Shown here piece after piece: positions 29,141-36,557 of a stretch of 64,000 nucleotides of DNA (position 1 is its first letter; each line of letters opens with the position of its first letter). This stretch comes from an uncultured Brevibacillus sp. (GTDB taxonomy: Bacteria; Bacillota; Bacilli; Brevibacillales; Brevibacillaceae): NCBI GenBank assembly GCA_946402065.1, contig CAMIVR010000003.1, positions 1 through 64,000 on the forward strand, written 5' to 3'. Made by a program: the position numbers and the translations under genes. The notes beneath the pieces were generated by a model that was not told the DNA's origin, searched no databases, and saw only the letters and a list, made by a program, of their open reading frames with translations.

Positions 29141-29728
29141 ATGAGCAAGCTTTTCTGGGCAAATCTGGTGAAAGGATTACTGCTAACCGGCATAGTGGTT
29201 GGGGGCATAACCGCTTGCGGCGATCAGAAGCGCGGCCAACTCAAGCTGGAGAACAGGGAGAACGCCCCAAGGCCTTATCAAATAAAGGCCGCAGATGAAC
29301 CGCACTGGAAGCAGGTTGCCGATGCGATTATTGCCGAGGGTACTCAATACTTTGGCGTCCCTTACGTTTTCGGTACAGCGAGGTTCGATGATAAAGCATT
29401 TGATTGTTCCTCCTATGTACAATTCCTCTATGCTCATCAGGGTATTGAGCTGGGATACAACTCCAGGGAGCAGGCAGTACAGGGCCAAGAGATCCCGTTT
29501 ATGAACATGCGCAGGGGCGATTTGATGTTTTTTTCCGACGAAGATTTTCCCAACGAGACAGGCCTCGATAAAGTAAGGCACGTCGGGATTTACATGGGCG
29601 ACGGTCAAATTCTGCACACCTATGAACCGGGGGTCGGCGTGATCATCAGCAATATCCACAAGGATGAAAAAGAAGGAGAATACTGGTACGAGCATTTCCT
29701 CTTTGCCCGCAGAGTCATTCCCGATTAA
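29141..29728 (+). CDS. NlpC/P60 family cell-wall hydrolase, lipoprotein
   Basis: Predicted lipid-anchored peptidoglycan endopeptidase, 195 residues. Signal peptide with lipobox ITAC (lipid Cys26). NlpC/P60 domain from about residue 65, with catalytic Cys89 (FDCSSYVQFLYAHQG), His147 (VRHVGIYMGDG) and third polar residue His159 (ILHTYEPG), so the triad is complete. It would cut the D-Glu/diaminopimelate linkage of stem peptides outside the membrane. ATG follows AGGAGGG. It stands alone in the accessory segment, with a small basic peptide gene 48 bases downstream. Confidence 0.9.
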   Translation: MSKLFWANLVKGLLLTGIVVGGITACGDQKRGQLKLENRENAPRPYQIKAADEPHWKQVADAIIAEGTQYFGVPYVFGTARFDDKAFDCSSYVQFLYAHQGIELGYNSREQAVQGQEIPFMNMRRGDLMFFSDEDFPNETGLDKVRHVGIYMGDGQILHTYEPGVGVIISNIHKDEKEGEYWYEHFLFARRVIPD

Positions 29729-29776
29729 CTCAGAAACATTGCCGACGGAATAAACCAGTCGAAAGGAGAAGAGAAC

Positions 29777-29878
29777 ATGTCCAAGAACAAAAACATCGAC
29801 CTGCATAAAGAAAGCAGCAAGGGAAAAGCGGCAGAAGTCGTGCAAAAGAATGATCGCGAGAACAAAACAAGCAGATAA
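29777..29878 (+). CDS. Small lysine-rich peptide, unknown function
   Basis: 33-residue highly charged peptide (starts MSKNKNIDLHKESSKGKAAE, ends NKTSR) with no hydrophobic segment. ATG 29777 is preceded by a strong AAAGGAGA at good spacing, which is the main reason to call it. It lies 48 bases after the NlpC/P60 gene and is probably co-transcribed. It resembles minor small spore proteins in size and composition only; no family is recognised. Confidence 0.5.
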   Translation: MSKNKNIDLHKESSKGKAAEVVQKNDRENKTSR

Positions 29879-30183
29879 GCTCAGTGTTTGGCAGCTGCAT
29901 TCGTCCTAAGCTGGACCCCATGTGGTTCGCCAATCGGGTATTGCACAGACAAAGGCTCCGCCGTCGATTCTTGTGGTTCGACCATCACCATGCAGCGCCG
30001 CAACGTGCGCCTGGAGAGACGCACGTTTGTCGGTGGAGCCGTGTACTCTCTATGAGAATGCGGCCGGAGATCTTTGCTATCATTATATAAAATGGCTAGC
30101 GGAATAATCTGAATATTGATATGCTTCGCGTTAGCAGGTAAGCTAATAAAAGATACGAATATTCGATAAGAGGTGGGGTGCAC
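29879..30183 (+). other. Gene-poor 300-base stretch before acoR
   Basis: No supported gene. Contains a perfect 8-bp inverted repeat AACGTGCG / CGCACGTT (30003-30010, 30021-30028) without a T-run. A minus-strand frame ending near 29881 stays open for about 100 codons but has no convincing ribosome-binding site. The last 100 bases are AT-rich and should hold the acoR promoter; no canonical -35/-10 pair is clear. Confidence 0.5.
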
Positions 30184-32037
30184 GTGATACACGAAACGCT
30201 TTCAAAAGCAATGTGGAAACGTTTTGTTCAGGAAGGTGTAATTGACCCTAATCGGATAGACAAGCAAATCTCTGAATCGTGGTTGCGCTGCAAGCGCAGA
30301 AGCGTTGACCCTTACTCCGGCAAAGGATATCGAATTCTCGAGGGAAGAACGCTATCTCTGCGGAAAAAAAGCCAGCAAGAGCTGTACGACATTTCATTAC
30401 CGCATATCGAAAAGCTCTACAAGTTTCTCGAAGATTCCGGAATGATTGCCCTCTTGATTGATCCGGAAGGGTATGTTCTTTCGATGAAAGGAGAAAGACA
30501 GGCAATTGAGTCTGCCAGGGAAATCAATTTCATCGAAGGAGTGCGCTGGACCGAGGAAGATGTAGGAACGAATGCCATCGGTACGGCACTCGTCTCGCAG
30601 GAGCCGATCATGGTGTTGGGGACAGAGCATTACTCGGTGGCCTCGCATAACTGGAGTTGTGCAGCATCGCCGATCCGCGATGATTCCGGGCAGCTGCTCG
30701 GAATACTCGACATCTCCTGTCCGTTGGAGCGCAGTCACCCCAATACATTGGCCATCGTCACAACCGTTACGTACGCGATCGAAAGCGAGTGGACGAAACA
30801 GCGCCAGCAAAAGGAACTCGAGCTGATGCGATATTCCTTGCAGCTTTCGGAAACCGAACAGGCGGTCGTCATCGTCAATCTGAAGCAGCAAATCGTCCAT
30901 GCGAGCAAAACGGTCCGTCAAGCCATCCCGCAATGGTCGAGTATGCTGCGCCATAACTTGTGTGAGTACGGATATGCCGAAAGCTTGCAAACGCCCATTT
31001 ACTCCAAAAAAGATGAAGAATTGATCGGATATTGTGTTCATTTGAAAAAATCCGGGGGCACTGTTTCCGGCGTCTCCTTTTCGGCCAGACCGTTTTACTT
31101 TCGGGGCGAGGCGGGAGTGAGTGCGTCTTTTCAAAGAACAATGAAAGAAATCGAGAGAGTCTCCACGCGAAATGCCAACGTATTTATCCGAGGAGAAAGC
31201 GGGACGGGAAAAGAGCTGATTGCCAGAGCGATCCACGACAATGGTCCGAACCATCAAGGGCCGTTTATTGCCGTAAACTGCGGAGCTATCCCGAAAGACT
31301 TGATCGAAAGCGAACTGTTTGGGTACGCAGAAGGAGCCTTTACAGGGTCGCGGCGGCACGGATACAAGGGAAAGCTGGAGCAAGCCGACGGCGGAACGCT
31401 GTTTCTCGATGAAATTGGCGAAATTCCCCATTCCATGCAAGTCTCTCTGCTGAGGGTTTTGCAGGAACGAAAGGTCACCCCCATTGGCAGCAGCAGCGAG
31501 ATTCCCATCAATATTCGGGTGATCAGTGCTACGCACCGCGATATCAAACACCTGGTGTCTGAGGGGACATTTCGCGAGGATTTGTTTTATCGCCTGCACG
31601 TTTTTCCCGTGCATGTGCCGCCCTTGCGCGATCGAAAAGAAGATATACCTTATCTCATCCGCTATTATTGCCAAAAGAACGATTTGGATCTAGCCGTCAC
31701 TCCCGAGATCATGCAGCAGCTCATGAAGTACGACTGGCCGGGAAATATTCGCGAGCTGTTTAATACAATCGAACGAATCCACATCCTTTCTCCTGACGAA
31801 GTCGAGTCGTTCGTTCAGGAAATGTTCTGCCCGGCCCCAGTGCAGATGAAGGCTTTGCCTGAGCCGATTTCCATGCAAAATACAGACTATTCCGGATTCA
31901 CGTACCGTGAGCGAGTGGAGATGCAATCGATCATACAAGCGCTTGAGAAAGCTAATGGCAGCGCTCTCATGGCAGCGGCAATGCTGAAAATTCCGCGGAG
32001 CACATTTTACCGGAAGCTGAGAAAATTCGGACTCTGA
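30184..32037 (+). CDS. acoR: Sigma-54-dependent activator AcoR (acetoin catabolism regulator)
   Basis: Enhancer-binding protein that opens sigma-54 promoters, here expected to sense acetoin. An N-terminal GAF-type sensor (~70-200; EGVRWTEEDVGTNAIGTAL) leads into an AAA+ domain with Walker A GESGTGKE near 336, Walker B GGTLFLDEIGEIP and the sigma-54 contact loop near 383. A Fis-type helix-turn-helix closes the protein (AAAMLKIPRSTFYRKLRKFG). The contact loop reads GAFTGS instead of the usual GAFTGA. I chose GTG 30184, since GTG 30178 abuts the Shine-Dalgarno AGGTGGGG. 617 residues. A sigma-54 promoter lies 1 kb downstream before acoA. Confidence 0.93.
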   Translation: MIHETLSKAMWKRFVQEGVIDPNRIDKQISESWLRCKRRSVDPYSGKGYRILEGRTLSLRKKSQQELYDISLPHIEKLYKFLEDSGMIALLIDPEGYVLSMKGERQAIESAREINFIEGVRWTEEDVGTNAIGTALVSQEPIMVLGTEHYSVASHNWSCAASPIRDDSGQLLGILDISCPLERSHPNTLAIVTTVTYAIESEWTKQRQQKELELMRYSLQLSETEQAVVIVNLKQQIVHASKTVRQAIPQWSSMLRHNLCEYGYAESLQTPIYSKKDEELIGYCVHLKKSGGTVSGVSFSARPFYFRGEAGVSASFQRTMKEIERVSTRNANVFIRGESGTGKELIARAIHDNGPNHQGPFIAVNCGAIPKDLIESELFGYAEGAFTGSRRHGYKGKLEQADGGTLFLDEIGEIPHSMQVSLLRVLQERKVTPIGSSSEIPINIRVISATHRDIKHLVSEGTFREDLFYRLHVFPVHVPPLRDRKEDIPYLIRYYCQKNDLDLAVTPEIMQQLMKYDWPGNIRELFNTIERIHILSPDEVESFVQEMFCPAPVQMKALPEPISMQNTDYSGFTYRERVEMQSIIQALEKANGSALMAAAMLKIPRSTFYRKLRKFGL

Positions 32038-32056
32038 CCTACAGAAAGGAGCATAA

Positions 32057-32875
32057 ATGGACGATCCACGCTTTCCCTCCGCTATGCAAGTAATTGATAC
32101 ATCCTCCACTGCGATGACAGGAGAGATCCTGTTTCCGTTCGCTTTTGATGAAGTCATCGGGAAGGCAGTGGGAAGAGGTCAGCTGCAGCCCGTTGTTCAT
32201 ATGTGGAGGCAGCAGAGAGCATTCATACTGGGAGCCAGGGACCGAAAGCTCCCCTGTGTCGCCGCGGCCATCGATTGGTTAGAGCGTCAGGGCTATCGGG
32301 TTGCCGTCCGCAATTCAGGGGGTGCGGCCGTGCCGTTAGACCCGGGCGTAGTAAACATTTCGCTTATCTTGCCCAATGTGCAAAAAAATAGGAATATACA
32401 ATCTTGCTTCGAGCTGATGGCTGGATTTATTCGTGCCAGTGTCGGCCATGCATCCGCTGCCGTGAGTACCGGAGAGATCCGGGGTTCCTACTGCCCGGGT
32501 GAGTACGATGTCAGCATTGCCGGCAAAAAGTTTTGCGGCATCGCGCAGCGGAGACTGACCAATGCGGTGATTGTTCAGGCATTTGTACTCGTAGAGGGGG
32601 ACGGGGCCGAGCGGGGGAGCGTTGTCAAAGGATTTTATGAAATCGCCTCCCAAGGCGCTCCTGAAGCGGACTACCCCAAAGTTGAACCCGAATGCATGGC
32701 GAGCCTTGCCCAGCTGGCCGGGATTGGCACGGTTGAGTCGTATGTCGGCCGGGCCAAGGAATTTCTTTCCTTACAGGGCGAGCTAAGCCATTGTCATCGC
32801 TATGCTGCCTTTTCTATCCCGGAGCTGGACACGACCATCGCCGAATTGCAAGCAAGGCTGAAGCCAATAAAATAA
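32057..32875 (+). CDS. lipL: LipL-like octanoyl/lipoyl amidotransferase
   Basis: Biotin/lipoate protein ligase fold (BPL_LPL) protein, 272 residues. The lipoate-attachment motif RNSGGAAVPLDPGVVNISLI is present. The catalytic Cys146 lies in SYCPGEYDVSI, followed by GKKFCGIAQRR; this pattern fits LipL, which moves octanoyl or lipoyl from GcvH to E2 subunits. It lies between acoR and acoABCL, so lipoylation of AcoC is the likely job. ATG follows AAAGGAG. A terminator separates it from acoA, so it is probably transcribed with acoR. A LipM-type enzyme is the main alternative. Confidence 0.85.
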   Translation: MDDPRFPSAMQVIDTSSTAMTGEILFPFAFDEVIGKAVGRGQLQPVVHMWRQQRAFILGARDRKLPCVAAAIDWLERQGYRVAVRNSGGAAVPLDPGVVNISLILPNVQKNRNIQSCFELMAGFIRASVGHASAAVSTGEIRGSYCPGEYDVSIAGKKFCGIAQRRLTNAVIVQAFVLVEGDGAERGSVVKGFYEIASQGAPEADYPKVEPECMASLAQLAGIGTVESYVGRAKEFLSLQGELSHCHRYAAFSIPELDTTIAELQARLKPIK

Positions 32876-32886
32876 ATCAGGATCTG

Positions 32887-32924
32887 AAAAACCATCGGAC
32901 TTCTTTCGCAGCCGATGGTTTTTT
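32887..32924 (+). terminator. Intrinsic terminator after lipL
   Basis: Stem AAAACCATCGG / CCGATGGTTTT (right arm from 32912), followed by TTTTTT. It ends the acoR-lipL unit. Confidence 0.92.
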
Positions 32925-32948
32925 CATTTCGTCCGGTATGGGAAAAAG

Positions 32949-32994
32949 TGAGACAAAATGGGAAGCCGTCTCATTTTTTACTGCCCCCGTCTCA
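32949..32994 (+). promoter_or_regulatory. Three hexamer repeats upstream of the acoA promoter, probable AcoR sites
   Basis: TGAGAC at 32949-32954 and its complement GTCTCA at 32968-32973 and 32989-32994. Centres are 19 and 21 bases apart, near two helical turns, about 55-100 bases upstream of the -24 element. This is the usual distance for an enhancer-binding protein. The first pair followed by TTTTTT could also form a weak terminator. Assignment to AcoR is inferred. Confidence 0.6.
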
Positions 32995-33047
32995 ATACTC
33001 GGGATGAAAAGTGCTGAATTTTCGCGCGAAGCGAGAGTATTTCCGTT

Positions 33048-33063
33048 TGGCACATAATTTGCT
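33048..33063 (+). promoter_or_regulatory. Sigma-54 (-24/-12) promoter of acoABCL
   Basis: TGGCAC (33048-33053), five bases, TTGCT (33059-33063): an exact match to the core TGGCAC-N5-TTGC. It lies 99 bases before acoA and downstream of the candidate activator sites. Confidence 0.92.
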
Positions 33064-33161
33064 ATTTGTTAACAGCAGGAGAGAACTGGTATGGAAAGCC
33101 CGCTGTTGACACAGGTATGCATGCCGGATCTCACATTTAAAAGAAAAGGGAGGCACTGTGC

Positions 33162-34154
33162 ATGACAGTAACGCAGGCAGCAGAAAAAACGTTATCCCGG
33201 GATAAAGCAAGATGGATGCTTCAAAAAATGCTGGAAATCCGCAAGTTTGAGGATGCCGTCCATGAATTGTTCGGCAAGGGAATTTTGCCTGGGTTTGTCC
33301 ATTTGTACGCAGGGGAGGAAGCCATCGCCGTGGGCGTAGGAGCCCATCTGGAAGTAAAGGACAGCATCACCAGCACACATCGCGGGCATGGCCATTGTAT
33401 TGCCAAGGGATGCGATCTGAATGGGATGATGGCCGAGATTTACGGCAAGGTGACAGGTTTGTGCAAAGGAAAAGGCGGATCGATGCACATTGCCGATTTG
33501 GACAAGGGGATGCTTGGCGCGAACGGCATTGTTGGGGGAGGATTCCCGCTGGCCTGCGGATCGGCACTGACGGCGAAGCTGAAAAAGACCAATGCTGTAA
33601 GCGTTTGCTTTTTCGGTGACGGCGCTAACAATCAGGGCACGTTTCACGAAGGGATCAACCTGGCTGCGATCTGGAAGCTGCCGGTGGTGTTTGTCGCCGA
33701 GAACAATGGCTATGCGGAAGCGACACCGTTTACGTACGCTTCAAGCTGTGTCAATATAGCCGATCGCGCAATCGCTTACAACATCCCCGGCGTAAAAGTA
33801 GACGGAAAAAATGTCATGGAAGTGTATCGGGTAGCCCAGGAAGCAGTGGAGAGAGCGCGGCGCGGGGAAGGCCCAACGTTGATAGAATGCATCACCTATC
33901 GCAACTACGGCCATTTTGAGGGAGACGCGCAAAAGTATAAAAAAGAAGCGGATAAAACGAAACATCTGGGCGAGCAGGACGCCATCGAGTTGTTCAAGGC
34001 TCATTTGCTGAATCAACAGCTGCTGACGAAGGCGGAGCTCGATGAGATCGAAACGGCAGTGGAACAGTCGATTCAGGATGCGATCCGATTCTCCGAGCAA
34101 AGCCCGTTTCCCGAGCCTGGTGAACTCGAAACCGATGTGTACGTTTCCTATTAA
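33162..34154 (+). CDS. acoA: Acetoin dehydrogenase E1 component, alpha subunit
   Basis: Thiamine-diphosphate-dependent subunit that, with AcoB, splits acetoin and passes the acetyl group to AcoC. 330 residues, shorter than pyruvate dehydrogenase E1-alpha. ThDP motif GDGANNQGTFHEGINLA near 152, ending in ENN; other marks are HLYAGEEAIAVGVGAHL, STHRGHGHCIAKG and GKGGSMHIADLDKGMLGANG. ATG follows GGGAGG. First gene of acoABCL behind the sigma-54 promoter. A general branched-chain or pyruvate role is possible but less likely given acoR and this promoter. Confidence 0.93.
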   Translation: MTVTQAAEKTLSRDKARWMLQKMLEIRKFEDAVHELFGKGILPGFVHLYAGEEAIAVGVGAHLEVKDSITSTHRGHGHCIAKGCDLNGMMAEIYGKVTGLCKGKGGSMHIADLDKGMLGANGIVGGGFPLACGSALTAKLKKTNAVSVCFFGDGANNQGTFHEGINLAAIWKLPVVFVAENNGYAEATPFTYASSCVNIADRAIAYNIPGVKVDGKNVMEVYRVAQEAVERARRGEGPTLIECITYRNYGHFEGDAQKYKKEADKTKHLGEQDAIELFKAHLLNQQLLTKAELDEIETAVEQSIQDAIRFSEQSPFPEPGELETDVYVSY

Positions 34155-34172
34155 GATAAGGAGGTTGAAACG

Positions 34173-35210
34173 ATGTCGAGGAAAATAAGTTTTTCCACTG
34201 CAATTAATGAAGCGATGAAATTGGCGATGCGGCAGGATGAAAACGTCGTGTTGATGGGGGAGGATGTTGCCGGCGGAGCAGAAGTCGATCATTTGATGGA
34301 TGATGAAGCCTGGGGCGGAGTGTTGGGCGTGACCAAGGGCCTGGTGCAGGAGTTTGGCCGCGACCGTGTCCTCGATACGCCGATTACGGAAGCCGGTTAT
34401 GTAGGATGCGCCATGGCTGCGGCAGCCACGGGTCTGCGACCGATCGCCGAGCTGATGTTTAACGATTTTATCGGCAGCTGTCTGGATCAGGTGATGAATC
34501 AGGGAGCGAAATTCCGCTATATGTTCGGAGGCAAAGCGCAAGTGCCGATTACGATCCGCACGATGCACGGAGCGGGTTTTCGTGCGGCCGCCCAGCACTC
34601 GCAAAGCCTGTACGCCATGTTCACGCACATTCCCGGCTTAAAAGTGGTCGTCCCATCCACACCGTATGAGGCCAAAGGACTGCTGCTGGCCGCGATTGCC
34701 GACAACGACCCGGTGATTTTCTTTGAAGATAAGACGCTCTACAACATGACGGGAGAAGTTCCCGAGGGCTACTATACGATTCCGCTCGGGAAGGCGGACA
34801 TCAAGCGGGAAGGTACTGATTTGACCATTGTGGCTGTCGGCAAGCAGGTTCACACGGCACTGAAAGCGGCGGAAATGCTGGCGAAAAAAGGCATCGAAGC
34901 AGAAGTGGTCGATCCGCGCAGCCTGTCTCCTTTAGACGAAGAGACGATTCTTGCGTCGGTAGCGAAGACGAATCGTCTCATCGTCATCGACGAGGCCAAT
35001 CCGCGCTGCAGCATTGCCACCGATATTGCCGCACTGGTCGCGGACAAAGGGTTTGACACCTTGGATGCGCCGATCAAACGGATTACGGCGCCGCATACGC
35101 CAGTCCCGTTCTCGCCTCCGCTCGAAGATCTGTATTTGCCATCGCCGCAGAAAGTGCTTGAGGTCGTATCGGAATTAATTGGTGACGCTTCCATCATGGC
35201 TGTTTCCTAA
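34173..35210 (+). CDS. acoB: Acetoin dehydrogenase E1 component, beta subunit
   Basis: Transketolase-like partner of AcoA, 345 residues. Pyrimidine-binding domain with MGEDVAGGAEVDH and DRVLDTPITEAGYVGCAMAAAATGL; C-terminal domain with VDPRSLSPLDEETILASVAKTNR and the APHTPVPFSPPLEDLYLPS tail typical of E1-beta. Starts 18 bases after acoA with AAGGAGG. An 85-base gap with a hairpin separates it from acoC. Confidence 0.94.
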   Translation: MSRKISFSTAINEAMKLAMRQDENVVLMGEDVAGGAEVDHLMDDEAWGGVLGVTKGLVQEFGRDRVLDTPITEAGYVGCAMAAAATGLRPIAELMFNDFIGSCLDQVMNQGAKFRYMFGGKAQVPITIRTMHGAGFRAAAQHSQSLYAMFTHIPGLKVVVPSTPYEAKGLLLAAIADNDPVIFFEDKTLYNMTGEVPEGYYTIPLGKADIKREGTDLTIVAVGKQVHTALKAAEMLAKKGIEAEVVDPRSLSPLDEETILASVAKTNRLIVIDEANPRCSIATDIAALVADKGFDTLDAPIKRITAPHTPVPFSPPLEDLYLPSPQKVLEVVSELIGDASIMAVS

Positions 35211-35219
35211 CCGTAGCGG

Positions 35220-35252
35220 GGGAGCTATCGCGAAATTTGCGGCAAAGCTCCC
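35220..35252 (+). promoter_or_regulatory. Hairpin between acoB and acoC
   Basis: Stem GGGAGCT / AGCTCCC (35220-35226, 35246-35252) with an inner CGC/GCG helix and no T-run. It could be a processing or stability element that sets different E1 and E2/E3 levels. Confidence 0.55.
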
Positions 35253-35294
35253 TCGCCATTCACCCGGACAAAAGCAGGAAGAGGAGGAGAAGAC

Positions 35295-36542
35295 ATGGCA
35301 ACAGAGATCATAATGCCCAAGCTGGGGATGTCCATGGTGGAGGGAACCGTCGTCGCCTGGAAGAAGAAAATCGGCGATCCCGTCAAAAAGGGCGAAGGGG
35401 TTGTCGATATCAGTTCGGAAAAGATTGAAGCCGAGGTGGAAGCGCCGGCAGAAGGAACCTTGCTGGAAATAACGGTAGCGGAGGGAGAGGCAGTCCCCTA
35501 CGGAACAGTCATCGGCTACATCGGGCTATCTGGTGAGATGGTGCCAAAGGACGCCGTGACGATTGCCGCAGCAACGGCGAAAGAGGAAGCAGCTACAGCC
35601 GCTGCCGGCGTTACAGTAGCGGAGCCGAAGCCAGCCTCAGCCGTTCCTTCGCAAAACGAGTTGAAAATCTCACCGGTCGCGCGCAAAATCGCCGAGAAAG
35701 CGGGACTCGCCCTCGAACTGATTGCAGGCACAGGTCCGGGCGGACGGATCACCAAAGAGGATGTGGAAAAAGCACTGGCCGATCGGGACAATGAGGAACC
35801 AGAGCGTTCGGTTAAACCAGTAGATCAAAGCGAAGCCGCTGTCGCACAGAATTCGGTGGAACAGACTCCGGTTACCGGCATGAGAAAAGTGATTGCCACG
35901 CGGATGTTCGAAAGCTTGCAGCAAAGCGCACAGCTAACGCTCACGATGCAAGCAGATGTGACAGACCTGCTCGCTTTGCAAAGACAAATAGCGGATGACG
36001 TTTACAAACGCTATGAAAACAAACTGACCGTGACCGATTTTATCGCGCGGGCAACCGTCCTTGCGCTCATGCGGCACAAGCAGATGAACAGCGCCTTTCT
36101 CGCAGACCGGATCGAGACGTATGGACATGTTCACCTTGGCATTGCCGTGGCGCTTGAGAAGGGCTTGGTCGTACCGGTCATTGCCCATGCGGAGAAAGCG
36201 TCGCTTATCGAGCTCTCCAAAGCGATCAAATCGCTCGGTCAACGCGCGCGAAACAATCAGCTTGACAGCAATGAAATGAAAGGTTCTACGTTTACGATAA
36301 CCAATCTCGGCGGGTACGGAGTGGAATACTTTACCCCCGTGTTGAATCCTCCGGAGGCAGGAATCCTTGGCGTTGGCGCAATCAAGGAGCTTCCCGTCTA
36401 CAAAGGAGCGGATATCATTCGCGCAAGCTTGCTGCCGCTCAGTTTGACCTTTGACCACAGGGTGTTGGACGGAGCGCCTGCGGCGGAATTTCTTGCGACG
36501 ATCAAGCGCTACTTGGAGGAACCATACAGTTTATTGTTGTAG
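35295..36542 (+). CDS. acoC: Acetoin dehydrogenase E2, dihydrolipoamide acetyltransferase
   Basis: Core of the complex, moving the acetyl group to CoA. One N-terminal lipoyl domain (1-~80) with the lipoylated Lys43 in SSEKIEAEVEAP. Alanine-rich linker. E3/E1-binding domain (SPVARKIAEKAGLALELIAG, then GPGGRITKEDVEKAL). Catalytic domain ending in FDHRVLDGAPAAEFL with active His388 and Asp392. 415 residues. ATG follows GAGGAGGAG. The nearby lipL product is the likely modifier of Lys43. Confidence 0.94.
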   Translation: MATEIIMPKLGMSMVEGTVVAWKKKIGDPVKKGEGVVDISSEKIEAEVEAPAEGTLLEITVAEGEAVPYGTVIGYIGLSGEMVPKDAVTIAAATAKEEAATAAAGVTVAEPKPASAVPSQNELKISPVARKIAEKAGLALELIAGTGPGGRITKEDVEKALADRDNEEPERSVKPVDQSEAAVAQNSVEQTPVTGMRKVIATRMFESLQQSAQLTLTMQADVTDLLALQRQIADDVYKRYENKLTVTDFIARATVLALMRHKQMNSAFLADRIETYGHVHLGIAVALEKGLVVPVIAHAEKASLIELSKAIKSLGQRARNNQLDSNEMKGSTFTITNLGGYGVEYFTPVLNPPEAGILGVGAIKELPVYKGADIIRASLLPLSLTFDHRVLDGAPAAEFLATIKRYLEEPYSLLL

Positions 36543-36557
36543 AGGAGGCAAACCGTC

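Noticed and set aside
29881-30192. Minus-strand open frame in the gap before acoR
   Set aside because: No ribosome-binding site or family match; codon use is plausible, so a lost gene fragment cannot be excluded, but it is not supported.
30397-31674. Long 425-codon open frame on the minus strand inside acoR
   Set aside because: Antisense shadow of a well-identified AAA+ regulator with no recognisable protein features.
32949-32980. TGAGAC...GTCTCA followed by T-run as an intrinsic terminator
   Set aside because: The stem is only six pairs with a 13-base loop, and a far stronger terminator lies just upstream; repeats in regulator-binding positions explain it better.
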